This document shows, in pieces, positions 57,359 to 64,000 of a stretch of DNA of 64,000 bases. Location of the stretch: positions 2,170,001 to 2,234,000 of the forward strand of contig NGZR01000004.1 of the NCBI GenBank assembly GCA_002197995.1, in the 5' to 3' direction. The stretch is from Gaeumannomyces sp. JS-464. Taxonomy: Eukaryota; Ascomycota; Sordariomycetes; Magnaporthales; Magnaporthaceae. The number at the start of each line of letters is the position of its first letter. Position 1 is the stretch's first letter. Under the pieces are notes generated by a model. That model made no database searches and had not been told where the DNA came from. It saw only the letters and a program-made list of their open reading frames with translations. A program made the translations under genes and the position numbers.

Positions 57359-60008
57359 ATGTGCGGCATCTTCGCCTGTCACTGGTGAGTTTTCTCGATC
57401 CGCGCCTTGTTTGTCGGACCTGCTCCTTTGTGCGCATGTATTCTTCCTACTTTTTTATTTTTATTTTTTTATCTCGAAGCATCGAGTGCGCCCCAATCGC
57501 ATCGAAAACCCCTATCTATGCAGTTCGCTGGAGGGGCTCACTTACAGCTGAAGCTTGTCTGCCGCCAGACAGGCTCGAGCCCCTTTCCTTTGCCCCGCCA
57601 CATGGACGAACCCCCCACGGCGGCGAGCACATGTCATTGGAATTGGTCAATTGGCGCGCGGAGGTCACTAACACGCTTTCCGCAGTCACCCCGACGTGCA
57701 AAAATTCAAGCCGACCGCGCTTCGGCTCGCAAAAGCGTTCGTTCTCCCGCACCCCCTGCTTCCGGCTCGGGGGCGAGGAGTCAAGGCGGTCTTTGAACAC
57801 CACAAGAGAGGGAGAAGAGGGGAAGAGACAGCCGGACTGACCAATTGAGCCGTTATCTCTGCAGTATCCGGCACCGGGGCCCCGATTGGAGTGAGCGCGC
57901 AATCTGAGTCACTAGAGATAATGCGCCAAGGTGCCCCTGTTTGCTAACTCGCGTGACCTCTTGCTTCCGCAGGCGGAAGTGTTACGTCTAACAAGACGAG
58001 TAAGGACCCGGCATACTCGAGGGAGCAGGGGAGCCTTGGACGTGTACGCTTGCTAACTTTGCGCGCGCCTTTCGACAGTCCTATGCCATGAGCGCCTCAG
58101 TATTGTCGGTGTTGGTACGTCAAGCTTGGTCCGGTCCACGGTGGCAGAGCGGGCAAAAATGTGTGTCCATGCGCTCACACGAAAGCAGAGAGCGGAGCCC
58201 AGCCGCTCACCAACGCCGATGACAGCATCATCCTTGCCGTCAATGGCGAGATCTACAACCACCGTCTTATCCGCAAGGGCCTGAAGACTCCCTACCACTT
58301 CAAGACAACCTCCGATTGTGAAGTGATCATCCCTCTGGTGAGTGTGACTAAGGCTGCATTGCATCTGCGGTCGTCTGGCGAGCGGGGGGAGACATCGAAT
58401 CAAACGAGCGCTCACAAATGACGGCGCTAGTACATGGAACATGGCATCGATGCGCCCAAGTTCCTCGACGGCATGTTCTCGTTCGTGCTGTACGACAAGA
58501 AGCTCGACCGCACGATCGCCGCACGCGACCCCATCGGAATCACGACCTTCTACCAGGGTTGGTCGTCTAAGGAGCCCGGGACAACGTACTTCGGCTCGGA
58601 GCTGAAGTGTCTGCATCCGGTTTGCGACAAGATCGAGTCTTTCCCACCTGGGCACATTTTCGACAGCCAGACCAACGAGAGGACACGCTACTTCCAGCCG
58701 TCATGGTGGGATGGCGCCAAGGTCCCCACCGCACCCTGGATCTGAAGGTGCTGCGCGAGTCACTTGAGCGGTCCGTCAGGAAACGGCTGATGGCTGAGGT
58801 CCCATACGGCGTGCTCCTGTCTGGTGGCCTCGATTCCAGTCTGGTTGCGTCGATCGCGCAGCGCGAGATGCTGCGCCAGAGGAAACTAGCTCTGGAGCTC
58901 AACGGGGTGTCGAGCCTGCCGAGACTCCCCAGGACCATGACAAAGGAGAGGGTCTTGTGGGCATTGACGACGATAACAAGCTGAGCACGGTCACCTACCT
59001 GCCGCAGCTCAACTCCTTCTCCATCGGCCTGCCAGGCTCGCCTGACAACGTCGCTGCCCTCGAGGTTGCCAAGTTCCTGGGCACCAAGCACCATGTCATG
59101 ACGTTCACCATCGAGGACGGCCTCAACGCGCTCTCGGATGTCATCTACCACCTCGAGTCGTATGACGTCACCACGATCCGGGCGTCAACACCAATGTACC
59201 TCCTCCGCGCAAGATCAAGGCCATGGGCATCAAGATGGTGCTAAGTGGTGAGGGGAGCGACGAGATCTTTGGCGGCTATCTCTACTTCCACAACGCGCCG
59301 AACAAGGAGGAGTTCCACGCAGAGACGGTCCGCCGTGTCAAGAACCTGCACTATGCCGACTGCTTGCGTGCCAACAAGTCGACGTCGGCCTGGGGTCTGG
59401 AGGCCCGTGTCCCCTTCCTGGATAAGCAGGTACGAGATGACCACCCCCAAGGGGCGAGACGTGGCTGCAGTTTCGAGAGCTGCTAGAATCATACTGACCT
59501 GAATCGGCTTGACAGTTCCTTGAGGTGGCCATGAACATTGACCCCAGGAGAAGATGGTTAACAAGGAGAAGTTGGAGAAGTACATCCTGCGCAAGGCATT
59601 CGACACCTCGGACGACCCCAGCGCGCAGCCATACCTGCCTGAGAAGATCCTCTGGAGGCAGAAGGAGCAATTCTCGGACGGTGTTGGATACGGGTGGATC
59701 GATGCGCTCAAGGACAACGCTGAGCTCCACGTCACTGACGAGATGATGAAGAACCCCAAGCCGGAGTGGGGCGACGACATCCCTGACACCAAGGAAGCGT
59801 AAGTATTGATTTCTAACGATGCCGCTGATGGATTCCTACTAACGTGGGATATGATAGTTATTGGTACCGGTGCATGTTCGACGAGCACTTCCCGCCGTCC
59901 TGCGCGTCGACGGTGATGCGGTGGACGCCGACTTGGTCCAAGCAGACGGACCCTAGCGGCAGGGCTATTGCGGTCCATGCCGACAAGTATGACCATGTTA
60001 CCGAGTAG
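57359..60008 (+). CDS. Asparagine synthetase (glutamine-hydrolysing)
   Basis: Converts aspartate, glutamine and ATP to asparagine in the cytosol. Nine exons: 57,359-57,384, 57,686-57,736, 57,865-57,890, 57,973-57,999, 58,079-58,114, 58,190-58,337, 58,431-59,429, 59,516-59,798 and 59,858-60,008. The N-terminal Cys after Met (MCGIFACHC) is the glutaminase nucleophile. [22 protein letters not shown] and the ATP-binding loop [12 protein letters not shown] follow, then [30 protein letters not shown] and [10 protein letters not shown]. Four one-base deletions break the long exons, near 58,734 (CCC for CCCC), 58,921, 59,205 and 59,542 (CCCC for CCCCC). With these corrected the protein is complete and normal in length. 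All are losses, mostly in homopolymers, pointing to sequencing error. Five exons of 26-51 nt crowd the 5' end. Confidence 0.93.
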
Positions 60009-60738
60009 GGTGTTGGTGGGGTTGTCTGGGTCTGGCACATCTTTGTATCTGGAATAGAGAGATGGTATGGCTGCAATGGCCATGATAGAATAAAAGGGAA
60101 ATCCTGATGGCTGCTGGTGAGTCGAAGTGAGCCTATCCAACGTTGCCATGGGCTGAGGAAGTAAGTATGAGGCGCATTGTCGCATGAAATATGGAGGTGG
60201 GTTGAGGGATATTACTAGTGCATCGACTATCGCGTTGGTTGGAATTAGCGTTGCTTCCTCTCGGTTCCTGAATTTCCTCTTCCCAAGGGGTCCTTTGGTT
60301 GCATTTTCGTCGATGTGTTTGAGCTTGGTCACCACCGACACCACGTGGGGAAATTAGACACACCAGAAAGGCCACAGCAGGGCGACGATGCATGGGCCAC
60401 CTGGGCGGCAGGAGAAGGAAGCCGGGTTTGGCCGAGCAGTGGCCAATAGAAGCTCTTGAAAAAATTCCCTAAGTCAATTCGGGTCGTCTCTGCTGCGACC
60501 CTTGCTTGCCCTGCCCGGGCAAGCATCCACACTCGTCCAGCCGGGACCCGACGACTAGACGACTGCCACGGCACGACTCCATCCACATCCCCGGCATCGT
60601 CTCCATCAAACCGCTCAACAATTTCAGACATAGGTCCCGCAACGCGCAGCTGTCTTTTCTTTCTTTTCCACACTCACATACCAAACCCACCCTCGCCTTT
60701 GTCTCCTACGCCATCGATCAGTCCACATAGCCTCCAAG
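60009..60738. other. Intergenic region upstream of porin
   Basis: Asparagine synthetase 3' flank and porin promoter, pyrimidine-rich close to the start (60,650-60,700). No gene is seen. Confidence 0.5.
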
Positions 60739-62243
60739 ATGTCGGTTCCTGCGTTCGCGGATATCGCCAAGTCGGCCAACGACGTGAGTAGGGCTGCAGG
60801 GCAGAAATTTTGCAGTGCCCCGAGAGCCCCCAAGGCCTGGCGACAGGGCCAGGCTGCGGGCGCAACCCGGCCGCGAGCCCCTCTCTGATATGCGGGATCC
60901 AAGCTCACCAACTGCCTCTCTTGCTTCCCCGTGTCTAGCTGCTCAACAAGGACTTCTACCACCTGTCCTCGGGCACCATTGAGGTCAAGAACAAGACCCC
61001 CAACAATGTCGACTTCAAGGTTACCGGCAAGAGCACTCACGACCGTGCGACCAGCGGAGCGGTAAGTTTGCAGAAACCCCACCAGCCCTGCCAACCCGGG
61101 CATCACGATAGGCGCGAGACGGAGATCAGAACAGCACGCTAATGTGGTCAATGTTTGGGGCATCAACAGCTGGAGGGCAAATACTCGGACAAGTCTCTCG
61201 GTACAGACAACAATCACCACCGCTATGCAATTCAGAATCAAAGCCAAATCCAGAACCATCAGCGGTACAGCCGACGGATAAAGACGAACTCGGCACCAAA
61301 CTACTTCTGGCGCCAGCTTACCATCTCCAGGATTGGCGGACGCCAGAGTGGCTTGCCTGTCGAGTTCGCGCTGGTGCTTTGTCCACGAATGGCGTCTTTG
61401 CTAATAATGTCATACCAACGGACAGGCCTGACCGTTACCCAGACGTGGAACACCGCGAACGCCCTCGAGTCCAAGCTCGAGCTCGCCGATGCCCTTGCCA
61501 AGGGCCTGAAGACCGAGGGTGTCTTCTCCTTCCTGCCCGCCACCCAGGCCACCGGCGCCAAGTTCAACGTGCACTTCAAGCAGTCCAACTTCCACGGCCG
61601 CGCCTTTTTCGACCTGCTGAAGGGGCCCACCGCCAACATCGACGCCGTTATCGGCCACGAGGGCTTCCTCGCGGGTGCTGCCGCCGGCTACGACGTCCAG
61701 AAGGCCGCCATCACCACCTACAGCGCGCGCTGTCGGCTTCACTGCCCCTAAGTACACTGCCGCCGTCACTGGCACCGACAACCTCAGCGTCTTCGCTGCC
61801 AGCTACTACCACAAGGTCAACTCCCAGGTCGAGGCTGGTGCCAAGGCCACCTGGAACTCCAAGGCTGGCAACAGCGTCGGCCTCGAGGTCGCCAGCAAGT
61901 ACCGCCTGGACCCCGTCTCGTTCGTCAAGGTATGTTGTTTCGCCGACATGTCGCAAGTTGCGCGTGTCGGCACTTCATCTCTCCTCTTCCCCTGAGTTTT
62001 CCTCATGCTACACCCCAACTACCCACTTCTCAGCCTTATGCTTCAATGCGTGATGGGATTGCTGTGGTGTCGGCTATACTGACTCATTGAACAGGGCAAG
62101 ATCAACGACCGCGGTGTCGCTGCCGTCGCCTACAACGTCCTCTCGCCCCGGCGTTAACCCTCGGTGTCGGTGCTTCCTTTGATACCCAGAAGCTGGACCA
62201 GGCCACCCACAAGGTCGGCACCAGCTTCACCTTCGAGTCTTAA
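60739..62243 (+). CDS. Mitochondrial outer-membrane porin (VDAC)
   Basis: The beta-barrel channel for metabolites across the outer mitochondrial membrane. Exons: 60,739-60,783, 60,939-61,061, 61,170-61,200, 61,426-61,929 and 62,095-62,243. The start MSVPAFADIAKSANDLLNKD is typical, followed by SSGTIEVKNKTPNNVDFKV, LTVTQTWNTANALESKLEL, FNVHFKQSNFHGRAFFDLLK, LSVFAASYYHKVNSQVEAG and the end HKVGTSFTFES. Three small indels disturb the frame: about 61,723-61,730 (GC repeat before VGFTAPKYTA), about 62,146-62,149 (C run) and about 62,155-62,157 (AA). With them corrected the length is normal (about 283 residues). Codon use is strongly C-ending, as in highly expressed fungal genes. Confidence 0.92.
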
Positions 62244-62548
62244 AAACCTCTTTTTTTCATGGGCCTGGGCGAATCGCGTTTCCTGGACCTCCTCGAAACT
62301 CCTAGTTGGACTACGGAGACCTTTTCTTATCTAGACTAGCTATGATTCTTCGGTCGGTAGGGAAAAGCGCTTGTGCCAAAGCTGTTTTTTCAATTAAAAT
62401 ATCTCCGGTGCATAGGCATGGGAAACGGCGCTCTGGCGTGTATAGTAGGTAGACTAGACCGACGTTTTTATTGCCGCGACCCGAGGCTCGCTGATGGCAC
62501 CTAGTATTATAGACCGCCATGCCAAACTAGGTAGGCGGTTTGCCTTCT
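62244..62548. other. Convergent 3' flank between porin and J-domain gene
   Basis: Short spacer shared by the 3' ends of two convergent genes. Nothing else is seen. Confidence 0.5.
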
Positions 62549-63528
62549 CTACAATGGCGTTCCAGGTTTTGCCTTCCGATCTTGCTGCCCGCGCGTTGTC
62601 TTTTGGTCCCATCTTGCAAAGATGACGACGGGTGTTAGGAGGGCGACGGCGAGGGCGGTGGAAACGATGAAGAAGCTGGCCATGACACCCGGCTCCGAGG
62701 TGAAGCTAGGCCGGAACTCGTCCGGAGCGACGGCCCGCCGTCGGCGTTCCATGCGCCGGTGCGTGCGCTCGTGCGCATCTGCGTCAAAATGCGGCACCTC
62801 CTGGTTCCCGTGGCCATGGGACGGGCCCATTCCTCCCATGCCGCCCGTGCCGCTGCCGCTCCCGCCGCTGCCTCCGGTGCTCTCCTCGTGGGCGGCGGAG
62901 CGCTTGGCGTGATGGGCGCCCAGCCACCGTTGCGGTAGAAGGAAGGAGGCGGGCCGGTGAAGGTGCCCCGGCGACGGCTCAGCCCCGAGGCCGGGCGCCC
63001 GCCGGCCGGCCCCGTGGAGCTGTAGGAGCCCTGTGGGGCGCGGGGTGGTGGTGGCGGTGGTGCCTGACGTGCATGACGTCGCGGTCGTAGGCGGCGCGCT
63101 TGTCGGGCGACGAGAGCACCCGTGTAGGCGGCCGAGATGCGCATGACAGCGCTCAGGGGCTGCCGGGTCCGAGGGGTTGTGGTCCGGGTGGTGAGCCTTT
63201 GAGAGGGCGTAGAAGGACCTAAGCGCAAAGGGGCATTTGTGTTAGTCAATTGGCTACTAAAAAGCCTACTGATGCTCCCTGTTCTGGCTTGGCGACTTAT
63301 TGATGGGGACATGGGTTTGACGTACTTTTTGATTTCGGCCGCGGAGGCGTCCGGGCGGACGTTCAGGGTCTCATAGTGGTCGCGGCCGCCATCGTCGGCG
63401 GCGGCATTGCGCGCACGCGAGCAGTGAAACGGGCGTTGCTGCACTGGGAACAGGAAGGGGGAGGAGGCACCGCCGGTCGGGCGAGCTAGGGGACATGCCG
63501 CGAGGCGTGGGACATGGCGGAGGGGCAT
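62549..63528 (-). CDS. J-domain (DnaJ) protein with C-terminal membrane segment
   Basis: J-domain proteins stimulate the ATPase of Hsp70 partners. From ATG at 63,526-63,528 an Arg-rich, acid-free leader (mitochondrial presequence-like) precedes DHYETLNVRPDASAAEIKK. An intron at 63,219-63,325 separates this from SFYALSKAHHPDHNP, which holds the HPD motif needed for Hsp70 activation. Then come VMRISAAYT, SSPDKRAAYDRDVM, a His-rich stretch, STGPAGGRPASGLSRRR, GPPPSFYRNGGW, MGGMGPSHGHGNQE, and one hydrophobic helix ASFFIVSTALAVALLTPVVI before a basic tail ending at 62,549. At least four single-base changes are needed between about 62,840 and 63,160 to keep one frame. A mitochondrial inner-membrane location is an inference. 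Confidence 0.78.
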
Positions 63529-63907
63529 TCCTCATCCCGAACCGATGCCCAGACTTCATGGATCTCGTCTGGGACTTTTCTGATGCGTCGTCTCGGAGGA
63601 AAAGAAGGTTAGAGGCGAATGAGCCAATTCCGGTCCTCGGGTTTGCCGTGGCTGCCCGCCGGTCCCTGGCCAGTGACGAAATCGAGTCGTGTAGGATGCC
63701 AGGGATGCGTGGCTGAGTGTGGCTGAGAGCATCTGACCCCTGTGCCGCACGGCTGTCTCGCCACAAGATGTCATTCCCCGCGCCTTTTGGCTCTCCAAAA
63801 TTGGCAAGGCCGAAGGCGGGGTTTAAAAACGTCGCGGGAAGAGGGCGGCGCTCTTGGGACTTCTTTACGCGGCCCACCATAGAAAGCGTATAATTGATTT
63901 CGCCAAA
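63529..63907. other. Divergent promoter region
   Basis: Lies between the minus-strand J-domain gene and the plus-strand gene that starts at 63,908; no coding frame is convincing. Confidence 0.5.
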
Positions 63908-63950
63908 ATGGCCGACCAAGCACCAACCGAAGAGCTGGCGAAGCTCAAGG
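63908..63950 (+). CDS. First exon of a gene running off the window
   Basis: ATG in good context (CAAAATGGCC) codes MADQAPTEELAKLK, then a GTAAGT donor follows at 63,951. Only 43 nt of coding sequence are in the window, too little to identify it. A lysyl-tRNA synthetase begins somewhat like this in related fungi, but that is a guess. Confidence 0.5.
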
Positions 63951-64000
63951 GTAAGTCGGATTGGCCCTGCGACCGTCTATATGCTCGGATCTTTTTTTTT

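Overview
The window is nuclear DNA of a filamentous ascomycete (Pezizomycotina, most likely a Sordariomycete). The genes have short GT-AG introns (mostly 55-110 nt), and the protein families (RTA1, a Rid1-type GBD/FH3 protein, a fungal WBP2-like GRAM protein) are typical of this group. The left half carries the footprint of repeat-induced point mutation (RIP): extreme AT richness, coding frames full of CAG/CAA-to-stop and TGG-to-TAG changes, and Asp-to-Asn or His-to-Tyr changes in catalytic motifs.

Bases 1 to about 31,050 are a nest of dead transposons. From the left: a Ty1/copia RT-RNase H relic (about 1,180-2,880, +); an unidentified coding relic (2,923-3,216, -); a 718-bp GC-balanced, un-RIPed island bounded by an exact 15-bp direct repeat (3,855-4,602); a truncated Ty3/gypsy element C (5,127-11,958, -) with a Fot1/pogo-type DNA transposon (9,810-11,704) inside its LTR; and a Tad1-like LINE on the minus strand cut into three pieces (11,959-14,154; 21,190-21,513; 30,139 to about 31,050). 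Two plus-strand chromodomain gypsy elements interrupt the LINE: A (14,155-21,189, target duplication CGGGT) and B (21,514-30,138, target duplication GCCGG). A Tc1-like element (28,600-29,995, TA duplication) sits in the 3' LTR of B. RIP fades between about 28.5 and 30.5 kb.

From 31 kb rightward the DNA is GC-rich and genic: a triacylglycerol-lipase-like hydrolase (-), an RTA1-like seven-TM protein (+), a Rid1-like formin-GBD protein (+), a gene-free 7.4-kb spacer, a WBP2-like GRAM protein (+), a conserved fungal protein of unknown function (+), the peroxin PEX19 (-), a small uncertain gene (+), the SUMO E2 UBC9 (+), asparagine synthetase (+), mitochondrial porin (+), a J-domain membrane protein (-), and the first exon of a further gene (+). 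These are mostly unrelated housekeeping genes, not a cluster for one pathway.

Most of these genes need one or more single-base corrections, usually in short homopolymers, to read through. UBC9 and the 51.6-kb gene do not. I read this mainly as unpolished sequence, but true decay cannot be excluded from one window. I saw no CRISPR array, bacterial operon, rRNA or intact tRNA gene.
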